In this document: one piece after another, positions 11,435 through 23,500 of the stretch | Position numbering within the stretch: position 1 is the stretch's first letter | Layout of the letters: every line of letters begins with the position of its first letter | Assembly (NCBI GenBank): GCA_025200525.1 | Contig: CM045761.1 | Location: forward strand, 79,885,551-79,949,550 | DNA from: Camellia lanceoleosa | Taxonomy: Eukaryota > Streptophyta > Magnoliopsida > Ericales > Theaceae | Direction of reading: 5' to 3' | DNA: 64,000 nt | Position numbers and translations under genes: made by a program | The notes under the pieces: generated by a model | Databases searched by the model: none | Seen by the model: the letters and a program-made list of their open reading frames with translations, nothing else | Told to the model about the DNA's origin: nothing

Positions 11435-12205
11435 TCGAGTGATGCAGCGATGACTAAGGCCTTGTTGTTGTTGTTGTTTTTTTTTATAACTAGAAAAAAA
11501 GGATGCTTTATGGTGTCGTCACCGCATCTATAGGCCTTGGCCTTGGGATAGTGGATTGCCGGTCAGATTTAACCCAACCTATAGGAAGTGACCCACCATT
11601 GAGGCACTAATGGATTTCAGTCACACGCCACAAAAGAGATTAGGGTCGATCCGAGTACAAAGCGAGGTCTTAAAGAAAGCTAGATGGAAAATCCAACTGT
11701 TTTGCACCCCCTAGTAGTTAAACCTAACTCACCTCTGTGAAGAGAATTGCTTTCTTCACTAGGTCACCTCCTCCTTCTTTGGGTGGTGACTAAGGCTCTG
11801 CTTGAGGTGAACTTTTTTGGCTAAAATAGCCGAAAAAGACAAAACACATAATTACATCATTGAATCACTCGATAGGGGTGATCTTGTAGGTTTGGTTTGA
11901 ATTTTTTAATTCGTGATTCGATTCTAGTTTGGAAAGTTGGGTAATTGATTTCCACAGGTCAGTTCCAGATTCAGGTCCACAGTTTTGAATTTGAATTGAA
12001 CTGGACCGTATAATGTATACCACATATCTTTATTTGCTAGATATTATGTTTGTTTAAGTTAATGGTGAAACGATGTATAGTTTATGTTTCAAAAAATTAT
12101 AGCAGATTAATATTGAATAATGTTTGCTTAATGTTATGTTTTTACTTAAGTGGTGAATATTATGAGTAGATTATTTGATGGACATGTTATTATTATTTTT
12201 AAAAT
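11435..12205. other. Spacer with a lone hAT-like left end at 11873
   Basis: TAGGGGTGATCTTGTAGG begins at 11873 after TCACTCGA, which is the reverse complement of the target duplication at 11435-11442. No matching right end is found. A segment of moderate GC at about 11500-11800 shows no recognisable protein. Confidence 0.35.
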
Positions 12206-12551
12206 GGATAAACTATGAATACACTCCCTAAAGTTTATTTAAAATACAAATTGACTTTCTGTGATTTGAAAAATTACAAATATCTCCTTATTAAAAAAAT
12301 TTATTTAATAAAATTAATTGAAAAAATAAAATTCTTAACTGCTCTCTTATACAGTAATAAAATTACTTGATTTATTAATTGAAATAAATTTCAAATATCA
12401 TTAAAAACTGTTAATTAACTTGATGATTTATTAATAAAAGAATTTATTTGTTATAAAATTAGAAATTTCAGAGGCGGGGTGTAATTTTTAGAACTATAGA
12501 AGAAAATTCGTATTTTAAACAAATCTCAAAAAGTATATTTTTAATTTACCC
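12206..12551. mobile_element. MITE family A, copy 1
   Basis: About 346 bp with long terminal inverted repeats; the family end is close to GGATAAATTACAAATACA, then a segment like TTTAAAATACAAATTG. The interior matches the copy at 58275-58619 in reverse orientation. Mutator-like origin is possible, but this copy shows no clear target duplication. Confidence 0.65.
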
Positions 12552-12939
12552 GAACTTCTAATAGTGAACAATATTCTAAAAGCACTTGGTAGCATTTGTC
12601 TTTCTTAAAATGTTATTGATCTGATCGATCAAATATTGTTATTTATAATAATAATCCGATTCATTATGGTCGAGAGTGATAATTCTTCATTCATTCAATT
12701 TACAAGTGAATTTTTTTTAATGTCTATGAAATTAAATAATTATGCATAGAATAAAACATCTTCAATATACACAACAACTCTCTATATTCTAAATATTACA
12801 ATTTATATTAAAATACAAAGCTGTAAATTACCAAACATGATCACTTTGTCTTTCCACCTCCAAGGGCTGCAAACTCCACAATTATGGCACTCAAAAAAAA
12901 TAAAAAATAAAAATAATGAAGACAAGTGCTAGTTAGCAA
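12552..12939. other. No gene recognised
   Basis: AT-rich sequence with homopolymer runs. It forms the 3' side of the small minus-strand gene that ends at 12940 and may hold its 3' untranslated region. Confidence 0.4.
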
Positions 12940-13242
12940 TCAACAGAGTGGAAATAGCTGGGGACGAAAAATTGGTAAGGACCAATAACAAGACTTTATC
13001 AAACTTCCATTCGAAAACATTTCGATGATGATCTTCCTCAACATGCGAAAAGGGCACACGATCACCCCCCAATGCACCACTTGGCGACACCGGAGGTACC
13101 CTCCTCGGTGATGCCGCTTATTCCCCAGCCGTATGGCAATGCCGCCCTTTCGCCGCCTCAGCCGCCTCCGTGTCCGGCACCACCCAACCACCACGGTGGA
13201 GTTGGAAAATAGAGAGATCGTAATAGCACTTCTCTTAAGCAT
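12940..13242 (-). CDS. Small basic protein of 100 residues, probably a plant-specific host gene
   Basis: The frame is open from 13266, but the first ATG in frame is at 13242, giving 100 residues and a TGA stop at 12940-12942. The protein is very basic in the middle (RTRRRLRRRKGG, about residues 23-34). It ends in a hydrophobic segment with ILRKIIIEMF-type composition and a C-terminus SLPIFRPQLFPLC. I recall similar C-termini (a YWSLP..RPQLFPLC pattern) in short uncharacterised plant proteins, but cannot confirm it. GC is clearly higher than in the flanks, which supports real coding. The opposite strand is also open through the GC-rich core, so shadow coding cannot be excluded. A TATAAAA-like element sits only about 40 bp upstream. 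No function is assigned. Confidence 0.5.
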   Translation of the reverse strand: MLKRSAITISLFSNSTVVVGWCRTRRRLRRRKGGIAIRLGNKRHHRGGYLRCRQVVHWGVIVCPFRMLRKIIIEMFSNGSLIKSCYWSLPIFRPQLFPLC

Positions 13243-14555
13243 TGCTTTGTGCAAGCTGTTTTGCAAATTCCATTCTTAATAGTTTTATAGTATGCTAGTT
13301 GCAACTTTAATGCAGCACAAAGTAAGTTAAATCATGATTGTCATTATAACAGGAATTAAGACAATGATGATGTTTAGGCCTGATGCTAATTTAAGATTTA
13401 ATAAATATTACTTTTATTGCTTTTCCATCTTTAGCCTTTAGGGGTGTGGTGGGTGTCATCATTGGAGATGGGTTCTAATATTATACAATTTGAGCTTCTT
13501 TCATTTTATTTTATTTTATTTTTTTGCTCCTTTTCTATCAATCAAATACAAGATCAAGCCAGAGAAGACAAAATAGAATTAAAGTAAACTAGAAATATTA
13601 TGACGTCAGATATTTTGTATTTACCTGAAGGGATGTTTTTTACAGAGTAGTTAGTGGAGACTGAAGTAAAAGGCCCAATGAAATAAAGAGCAAAAGTAAG
13701 AAAAGACAATATAAAATTACAGATACCATAATTGTTATGATGTGCGATTTTCTGTATTTATTATAGATCAAAGGAAATTTTACAAAGCAGAGAGGTGAAA
13801 ATTCGTTTGTTTTCCGAGGTAGATTGAAGAGAATTAATAGGAAAGTGATTATCAGTGAAAGAATTAAATAAATTTATATTTATTTTGATGATAGTTGCTG
13901 TGGAGATTGTTAAATTATTTTTATATGAAATAAATAAAATCATAATTTTTACTTAACAAAAAATATAAAAACATTAAACATTAATGTTCAAAATGTGCTG
14001 CCCAACCCGCAAAAAAAAAAAAAAAATTTGCACTTGGCCGGTGACGTCCAGTAACACCTTCAGCTGAACGGACTATTTTTTAATACCATCTTCTAACCTA
14101 GACTCCTAATTTGCTCGCCAAGCCCTTTCATAGTCCAAAGGAGATTACAAATCTAGAGCTCACTTTACAAAATAAATATGATATTATTTTACTGCTCCTC
14201 ACTAACTATCCACTCTGGGCTGCTATTACCGGAAACAAACAGTGCTTTAAGACTAAAGTAAAAAAGCCCAATCAATAGTCGCCAAGCCATTTTAGAAGTT
14301 CAGGGGCAACACCCAAGCCTGAAGATTAAGTGGTATATATTTATTTTTCATAGAGTTTTGAGTGTGCTATATTTATTTTGCATAGAGTTTTCATGTAATC
14401 CTCTCTCTCTCTTTCTCTTTGCGCTTTGGAAGTACATATCCTGCTGAATGAAGTTTATCTTATTCTTTCTATTTGACTACATTTAGTAATTAAAATCACG
14501 ATTTTGTACTACAGTAACGAACCTAAATAAAAAAAAATGGAACTCAATAAATTTT
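13243..14555. other. No gene recognised
   Basis: AT-rich upstream region of the small minus-strand gene. It contains poly-A and a short CT-rich run near 14400, and short open frames with no recognisable domains. Confidence 0.4.
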
Positions 14556-14559
14556 GTGT

Positions 14560-15512
14560 CTATGGATAAAGCTGAATCTGTGGAAGTGCTGCATAGCAGG
14601 GGAAACGGTAATGAGGAGTGGAGTCTTATTTTCAGAAGATTCCTTTTTCAGCGGGCGGTGGAGGAATTGAGGAGGCTGAATGTGCTGTTACTTAGTGCAC
14701 TTGTCCTTAGGGAATGTATGATTGATAGTATGGGGTGAAATGCAGATTCACCAGGTTCTTTCACTGTTGTCTTAGCCTATAATTGGTGTCAGCTGTCTTT
14801 TGAAGCTACTAGCAGAATTGCTGAGTCCATTTGAAAGAATGCTTCTCCTCCCAAGGCTCAATTTTTTGGGTGGCTAGCTTGGAAAGGGAGAATTAAGACA
14901 TCTAACTACTTTCAAAGAATTGGTGTTCTCAATGATGCAGCAAATGTAAATTGTGTTTTCTATAATGTTTGATGTGGAGAGTGCCAATCATGAACTATTG
15001 TTTTGCCCTTTTGTCTGGCAAATTTGGTTCAATATTATTAATTGGTGGGGTTTAGATTGGGCAATGCCTGGGTCTGTGAGTATCCTTTTCCATTGGTGGG
15101 CTGGTGCTAAGCTCAAAAAGCAGGAGAAGTTGATTTGGAAAGCCAACCCTCTGACTGTGCTCTAGTCCATTTGGAAACAGAGAAATGATAGCATTTTTAA
15201 TGGAGCACAGTTGGATCTTGAAAGTTTGTATGATTCTATCAAGCTTAGGATTGCAATGTGGGTCAAAACCTTGTACCCCTCTCTGTGAATTACTTAGTGA
15301 ATGACTTTAGCTATAATCTACAGCAAGTTAAATTCTGCATATAGGGTGATAGTTGAGCTGCTGTTGGGTGTGGCTACTGCTGGGTTGTATTTTGGGTGTG
15401 GCCAGTTTGATGCTTGGGTCATGCTTCTTGTTGGTCTCTTTGTTTGCTTTTTGTTGTTGTTGGTTCCTCACCAATCTTTGTACTTGGATGCTTTTTGCAC
15501 TTTTTTTTCATT
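14560..15512 (+). pseudogene. Decayed 3' end of an L1-type LINE (ORF2 C-terminus)
   Basis: Pieces in several frames match the C-terminal region of plant L1 ORF2. Near 14840 there is PPKAQFFGWLAWKGR. Near 14970 a cysteine/histidine segment (ESANHELLFCPFVWQIW) resembles the zf-RVT domain. Near 15150 a frame gives SIWKQRNDSIFNGAQ. Numerous stops and frameshifts separate them. No reverse transcriptase or endonuclease domain is present, so this is a 5'-truncated copy, as is usual for LINE insertions. The 3' tail is interrupted by a small TIR element at 15519. Confidence 0.75.
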
Positions 15513-15518
15513 GATATA

Positions 15519-15746
15519 GGCCCCATTTGGTAGAGCTGTGAGAAAGTGATTATAACTTATAACTGTGAACATAAGCTAATTTTTGACTTATAAATTAAGT
15601 TTCTCCTCCTCCACTCAAAGAATAAGTTGATTTTTGACTTCCAAAAAGTTATAAGCTGTATTGTTAAGCTGAACCAAACACATCAAAATAGCTTAAATTA
15701 AACTAAAAGTTGAAATAAGTTAGAAATAAGCCCTACTAACAGGGCC
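15519..15746. mobile_element. Small TIR element (MITE) in the LINE tail, ~228 bp
   Basis: Starts GGCCCCATTTGGTAGAGCT and ends with a segment whose reverse complement is GGCCCTGTTAGTAGGGCTTA. The interior is built of ATAAGCTTAT-like motifs. No exact target duplication was found. hAT-like by general appearance only. Confidence 0.55.
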
Positions 15747-16177
15747 ATAATCTCATATGAAATGTATATTTTTTTCATCAATAAAAATTCTTTTTATTAA
15801 TAAAAAAGTAAATTTTATTTTCAATTTGAATATATGATGAGAAAAAGATATTAGTCATAGGTGACCCACTTTTGTATATAAAAGCATTTTTAGGTAATAG
15901 TTTCTCACTTAAAGTAGTAAAGTCTCTATGATATTTCATTTTCAAGTATTTCACCTTTCTCACTAAAGTATTGGTTTAGGTAAGTCCCTGCAACATGTTA
16001 TAGAACAAATTATCAGTAAAAAAATTATTCAATAATCGTAATTATATAAATTTATTATTATGTTTGTCTTATAAAAAAATAAAAGCCTATTTTCAAATCA
16101 TTTTTGATGTCTTCTTTTTAAAAACAAGCATGATAAATTATGTAACTGTCATTATCGGATCAATCAATTATTTAGAG
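15747..16177. other. LINE tail remnant and AT-rich spacer
   Basis: TTTTTTTCATCAATAAAAATT at about 15768 may be the rest of the LINE 3' end, separated by the MITE. No gene is recognised. Confidence 0.35.
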
Positions 16178-16334
16178 TAATGTTAGGGATCATGAAAAAA
16201 ATATCATAAAGATGATTATAAAAGATTCTCCATCTTTAGATTACCCATACAATAAAACATTACACACTAATCAAGGGATAAAAAATTTTCATAATAAATT
16301 TCATGATATATTTTTCATGACCCCTAACATTATT
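16178..16334. mobile_element. Short TIR element, ~157 bp
   Basis: The left end reads ATGTTAGGGATCATGAAAAA and the right end is its near reverse complement (TTTTTCATGACCCCTAACAT). Both are flanked by TA, compatible with a Stowaway-like MITE. Confidence 0.6.
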
Positions 16335-16673
16335 GATAGTTTATTGGTGATCTACATGAATATATGGCCTAAAAGATATACATATCCAATTATTAAAGTA
16401 AATACTATGGTGGCCTTACAAGCCTAATCAGAACTATATGGAGATTGAACGATGGATGAAAGGGTGGCTATGGGGCCATAGCCTCTGCATCCATTTCAAA
16501 AATCTTATTTATTATACTGTATGTATTTTTGAATGTATAATTTATAGAGAGGCGAGCCCTTGAAGTTCCAACTTTTTATTCTATGAAGTTTTAATTTGTT
16601 TGTTGGGTCATGCTACAATACATATGGTGTATCTTATATGTAAGTGGCATAAATTAATGTTAGTTAAATCTGT

Positions 16674-16773
16674 TTGGTTATGGGCCGTTTAGGTGGTGGG
16701 CCAACAAATTATAAAGTAAAATTTTGGTTATGGGCCATTAAGGTGGTGGGCCAACAAATTATTAAGTCAAATT
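16674..16773. repeat. 50-bp tandem duplication, two copies
   Basis: TTGGTTATGGGCC, then GGTGGTGGGCCAACAAATTA, recurs with a period of 50 bp and a few substitutions. Confidence 0.75.
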
Positions 16774-19700
16774 TAATTATGTCCATCATGATGTTTGATT
16801 AGGTCTTAAAATAGTGTTTGGCATGAGTCACTATGGTGATTTTAGCTAGTATTAAAAAAGTCTTTAATTGTGGTTACAATCTAATGTGACTATGATTAAT
16901 GTGAAAAAGATACTTATATCTTATTATATATATATATTTGGTACAATGTGTAAAAGTATTATATAATTTTGTTTTGATATTTTTTGTTTTATAAATGTCT
17001 ACTGAAAATTTTATTTGCAAATTTAATGATAATGTTTAATTAATATGCTTATGAAAGTGAAAATTTTAGTAAAATAAATGCACAAAAATTTTGTAAGAAT
17101 GTGATAAATAAATTGGCATAATTAAAAAAAAAAAAAAACTACAGGGTTTAATCCTTGTGATAAAATAAATTTTGAGTTTTTAATTTTATCAATTTAAACT
17201 CTAATTTTTTTAATTTGTTTTCAATTTAAATTATTTGTCTATTTTTCATTAATTGAAACAGACAAAAAATAATATTTTAATCATTAAACTCAATGTAGGT
17301 ATACATAAAATGTTTAAAATTAATACCCATTTTCATTGAATTTAAATCAATGTAGGTATACAAATCTTGCGAAATTATATATATATATATATTATATTAC
17401 AAAGTACCATTAGATAGACAGAGTCACATAATATTTGAAACCAGTAAGAACGGACTTTTCAACTAGAGACGGAAGTCCTTGAAAACTAGTTCTTATAGAC
17501 TTAAGCTATCTTTCATGCACAACTTGATTAGCCTCTCGAGCATATTGTTTGTATCATAAATTACTTTTCGTTGATTTAGGTCATGAGTCATCTTAAAAAA
17601 TTGTACCATTTATGACCACATCTAGCTTTGTTAATTGTGGCAGGTCCATTATAGTACGTTGATTTAGACCTGAAATTTTTTGTTAACAGGTATATAAGCA
17701 ATAGACCACAAAAGGGCATTGCAAACAACATTTGACGCCTCCCACCAGAGTTCAAAAGAGAAGACTAATATGCTGCAGTACAACAGTCGATAATAGACGA
17801 ATCGCAGGCGCAACACAGCCCATGGGCACAGTCTATAATTCATGTTGCCAAATTGCGCCGGCCTGCGGTTGTGACATGTGAGCATAGGTGATGAAAAATC
17901 TAGTATCAATCCATGTGTGTGCTAAAATCTAACCTAATCATACATAATTAATAAGATTTTCTCTTCCTAGAAACAAAGGTTAGCATTAATCCGATTGTTC
18001 TGATGATAAAGTCACTAACGATCTCAATAAGTTTAAAACCCTTTTGGAAAGTTAGTAAAAAACTAATTTTTTGACTTTTTTGAGTTACATTATCTCTCTA
18101 TTTTTTAGTCAAAAAAGTCACAACAAAATTAAAAAATAATTTTTTATCAACTTCCCAAAACACCACTTCGTGAACAAAATGTCACGTACCTCAATCCATG
18201 GAATTGATCCCTTTATATAGAGTGTCTTGCCTATGGGGTGTGGACCATTGCCACACCTCGGCCAATCACTTCTTGCCATGTAACTTACCAACCCGAGGTC
18301 ATGCAACGTGGCCTAACTCAAAAAATACGTCCTCATAACACCTAACACCTATACATTAAGGACATGTTTGATTGCCTCAATATTAGTAAGATTGAAAATG
18401 AAGGAAACATTTCATCTCTTGTGCCATTTTTGCATAGCGAAAAAGTTTCTATATGCTCAATTTTGAAAGAAGTGTTGATGTCAAGTTTATATTTAGATTT
18501 TATGAGATCTCCCATTTTAAAGATTTTGTTGAGGTTAGATTTTAACCAAATCTTTTTAATTCCATAAATTCCATTAATAATCGTATTCCTAAAGTAACCA
18601 AATCTTTCATGTGTATATATATGTGAGTGTGTGCCTATAAATTTCAAAATTAATTTTTTTCTTGGTTTTACATTTTTTATGTAACAGTAAATTAAAAATG
18701 AAAATTATAAAATCATAAAATTGAAAAATTTGTTGATTTATTTATTTATTTATTTTTAAAAAAAAAAGAGAATTTCTTAGTTTCGTACATAATTTCAAAT
18801 TAAAAATGTAATAGGCTCTATTCACCCAAAAAAAAAAAAAAATCACATTTTTATTTTGACATCAATTACCCAACCGGTCTTGAGCGTAGAATGAACAATG
18901 CAAAAATATGCAAAGGTATTGAGGGTTTTTGAAAATCAACTTGTGAAAAATTCTCTCAATGATTAGAATATACTCAAAATTTGTATAGAGTATAAATTGT
19001 TGTGGTTGTGCAAGCACAATGGTTGGAATACTGAAATACGAGTTATGAAAGTCTTTATATAGAAAATCAGCATCCAAAATCAATTTGGAATAGGCCTAAT
19101 GAAAATCAGATCTGTGATCAATTGGTCCCAAGAATGCAATCAATCGCTCCCAAAATGGATCACTTTTTCAAACAAGATTTTAGTATATCCTTGAAACTCT
19201 TTCGAAAAACCTTTTTCAATGCATTGAAAACATGTATGAAAACCTTACCTTAATGGGTAATGGAGCAAAACTTTCAATCTCGATGTGCCTGGCTGATTCA
19301 CTATGTCAAATTACCAAAATGTCTTACACACTAAACTACTCCATTATAATCCGATTGTGATCAAAAAAATTGCCATGACAAAATATATTATTACAAAACT
19401 GATAAATAACACTGTACTAACATTGTAACATCTAATATCGAGTCCGAGGAGTCCATCTCTCAGATCTTGGGTCGAATTGGGCTTAGATGGATGCAAACCA
19501 AGACGACCGATATCATGTAGAAAAATAATTGATGGAGGTTTGAACTGAAATGTATGGAAAAACTAGGGGCTTTATCATAATTATTTAAACTTAGTTGGGG
19601 TTTAGTTATATTAATAAAATTTCAAAATTTCCCCTGATAATTACATTAATTAGCAAGCAAATTGTTGGAATTTTCAAACTCACACAAATTTGTAAAGAAA

Positions 19701-20337
19701 TCTCTTCCTAATTTTTTATTTATTGATTAACATTAAAAGTAGGAAAAGTTAAGGGTTTAAATTTTCTTTTTAAAAGTAGTTTATAAAGTTGCTAGAAAAA
19801 AAGTGTGGATAGATTTTAAACTTGATGTGATGTGATGTTAGTTGCATATAAACTAAATTTAATCGACATTATTTTCTAACAATTTTTTGCACTCCATAAC
19901 ACTGCTATTAAAAAAATATGATTTCAATGTAAATTAAATGGTCAACATTTCAAGAAATATTATTGGCCAACAATATATTCACATCGATGAGAATTCTAAA
20001 CCATTTTTAGTTGGAAAAAAAAAAAAGCAAGTTAACATTACATTTGATTTCCTATTATCAAAACATATTTTGTAAATAATTTAACAAGATTAGAATGACA
20101 TTTACTATAATTGTTCAAAACATTTATTTGCCTATCAATGTATCAAAAATAAAATTAATATAACAAGAATAATCAGATTCATGCTTCACTTTTAATCCAT
20201 TAAAAGAAAAAGAAAAAAAAGAAGAAGAAGATAAGTGTGCGAATATGATGGCTTTATTGAACATTGAAATGTAAATCTTCATGATATCACTCTCAGTCTG
20301 TCTCTCTGAGAATTGCATACCAACTAAATAACACTAA
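16774..20337. other. Long stretch without a recognised gene
   Basis: AT-rich intergenic DNA with open frames up to about 100 residues and no recognisable domains. Positions about 17140-17350 resemble the arms of the Mutator-like MITE at 24584-25040 (TTTAATTTTATCAATTTAAA motifs), so this is probably another relic. A less AT-rich block at about 17690-17900 could be an old gene or transcript fragment, but I cannot name it. Confidence 0.35.
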
Positions 20338-20448
20338 ACCTTGTTTGACAACAACTTTTAATTTGAGTTCTGAGGTTTTTTAAGTGATTTTAGGAGAAGA
20401 AGAATACCACAACTGAAAAGCACAAAACAGCTATTACCAAACAAGGCC
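20338..20448. mobile_element. Short TIR element just 3' of the pyrophosphatase gene
   Basis: CCTTGTTTGAC at the left and TTACCAAACAAGG at the right form inverted ends about 111 bp apart. It lies about 80 bp beyond the stop codon of the minus-strand gene, so it could lie in its 3' untranslated region or terminator. Confidence 0.45.
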
Positions 20449-20528
20449 TATTATTAACATAGTGGAGGGGGCTTTCACAGCCTATAATAGGAGGAAAAAA
20501 AACAGTACTCTGGGAGGCATTGTTGTGT

Positions 20529-23500
20529 TTATTTTGAAGAAGATTTGGTGAGGGAGACTGGGTATTTAAGAGCATTAAGCTCAACCTTTCTTAGAGCAGC
20601 TTTACCAAGATCAATACCACACGTGTGAGAGAGCCTAACAAGGTATAGCAAAACATCTGACATTTCTTCACCCAAATGCACTTTCTCTTCTTCTGTCCAA
20701 TCAGGCAGTCCCTTCGGTACCTCTCCTTTCCACTGAAATATCTCAGACAGCTCCCCAACTTCTCCCACCTGCAATGCATGATATGTTTTTAATAAGCCAA
20801 ATGCTAATGTTAGATAAACTTGTTTAATTCGCAAGATTAATAGTCAAAAGTATTAATAATTTTATTAAATTAATGTGATATTTGTTTTTTAATTAGTTTA
20901 GTAAGATAAATTATCCTATTATTTAGGTGTCGTTTGGTAACACTTACGTTTTCAGTTTTCTGTTTATATTTATAAAAATTTTAAAAATTCAAATAAAAAT
21001 TTATTTGGTAAAATTTTTGATTTATAAATCAGTGGTCTCAGTTTATAAATTTGGTCAAAAAATGAAAACACAAAAAATGTGTTTCCATTTTGAGTTTTTA
21101 GTTTTTTTTTTTTTTTTACCACCCAACACTAGCCACCACCCGCCACCATTTTCCACCACCGTCTTTCGCCACCACCCCCCACCCCTCGCCGCCACCACCA
21201 CCGCCGCCGCTACCACCACCACCACCACCACCTACCTGCCATCCATCCGCCACCATCTGCCACTACCATCCCCCGCCTGCCGCCACTACCATCCACCACC
21301 TACCACCCGCCACAGAACTCCACCCACCCGCCACCTACTGCCACCACCCGCCATTCGCCCCACCGCCACCACCACCACGCCACCCCGCCACCACCACCAT
21401 CACCCACTCGCTACCACCCGCCACTGTCACCCACCCACCCACCTACCCACCATTACCATCTACCACCACCCACTACCAACCGCCATCACCACCCACCACA
21501 CCACCACCCACCACCCGCCACCACCCACCACCACCACTCGCTACCACCACACCCACCCACCCACCACCACCACCACCACCACCATCCACACCACTCCACC
21601 ACCACCACTGCTACCACCACCACCACCCACCCACCCACCACCACCACTACCAGCACCATCACCCACCACCCACCACCACCACCACTATCACCACCCACCA
21701 CCATCACCACCCACCACCACCCACCACCACCCACCACACCACCCACCACCACCACCCACCCACCACCACCACCACCACCACCCACCACCACCACCACCAC
21801 CACCACCCACCCACACCACCACCACCACCACCACCACCACCACCACCCACCACCCATACCACCACCACCACCCACCCACCACCACCACCACCACCTCACC
21901 ACCACCACCCACCACCACTTTCCACCACCCACCACCACTTGCCACCACCATTTTTCACTATTTTTATATATATTTTAAATTTTTTAAATATTTTGTTAAT
22001 TACCAAACGCATTTGTAGTTTATGTTTTTCTAAAAATAAACAAAAACCAGTTTATAAAATTTTTGTAAATATAAACTGAAAAACGTAAACGTTACCAAAC
22101 ACACCCTTATTGTTTGATTTACATTAAATAAGAAAACATATGAATGCAAGATTATAACTATATTTATCTTCTTTTCTAATCTTACTCTTTATCAATATTT
22201 CTTCACAATCTTTACTTTATCAAAATTTCTTCATAAACATGATTTTGAAAAAAATTGTAAATAAATAAATAAAAGCAAAATAAAAATATAAAGACATAAA
22301 AATATATAGACCAGGTTTGGTCTTTTAATTTTTTTTTTTTTAAATATAAACTAATTTGATCAAATAAATATCAAAAAATATTTTCAAATTTTTAAAATTA
22401 TTTTTAACCTTCTAAAATATAAAATTATATAAAAATAATAAGTATTTTAGATTTTAGTCAAGGGTAAAAGAGTCCTTGTATTTTATTTCTCAACTCCGAA
22501 TATATAATCCCACTCCTATCCCATTATTAATAATCTTATAAATCTGTTGGATTAATTATTCATTGGATTAATAATCCTGAAATAAAATTTCAAAACAAAC
22601 GTAGGATCATTGGGCCCACGAATTAATAATCTCAATCCTATATTCTAATACAGTCAATCAAACATGCCCTATGGATATTATTTAATATTGAAAAGTGAGT
22701 AAAAAATATTTTAAAAATATATAAAAATATTAAAAGAATGTATTAATTTCAATAAAATTGTATTAAAATTAGTAAAAAATGTATTGTGTTTTACGAATAT
22801 TTTGTCTTTTACTTGTACCCTAAGGATACTTGTTAGCAGATCTTTAAATAATAAGAGAATTTACATATTAGAGATATCTTCAAAAATTAATTAGAAATTC
22901 ATGAAAAAGTATATGATTTTATACTTTTTAATGTTTGACAATATTTTTCTCAATATACACTGAAATTATTCCTAAATAATATGGTATCGATATATATATA
23001 TATATATATATCAGTATCAATAATACAATCATTTATTGATCCATATTAGAGATTAATGGTCGATATGTCAATCAGAAATGAAATGTCAAAATATTTTACA
23101 CTTCAAAATTTTTACAAATGCCCGATTATGGTTGTTATATTGGTTTTTTTTTTTTATTTTAAACTAGTTGTTATATATTGGTTTGAACATTATTTTTGTG
23201 ATCATTATATGTAGTTGCCTCAGTTATGGCTATTAGACTTAATTAATCAATTAAGTATTTAAAATTAAATGTATTGAGTGATAATTAATTAAGTTCGTTT
23301 GATAATTTTAATTGATATCATTTAAAAATTTAAGTACTTCTTAAAATGTAAATTAAAAGTTAAATTTTTTTTAAACTAAATGAAATTTATTTAATTCTGA
23401 CTGAATTTATAAATACTAAACATAAGAGTCAATAAACACTATTATAAATTCACTATCGCTATTACTATTATCATCACAGCTACCACCACCACCACCACAA

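Noticed and set aside
17664..17909. 81-residue minus-strand frame in a less AT-rich block
   Set aside because: It has no recognisable domain or splice context; it could be an old gene fragment but this cannot be supported.
20927..22018. 363-residue plus-strand open frame, and Gly/Trp/Val-rich frames on the other strand
   Set aside because: They only translate the CCA array; the protein is low-complexity and the arms are transposon ends.
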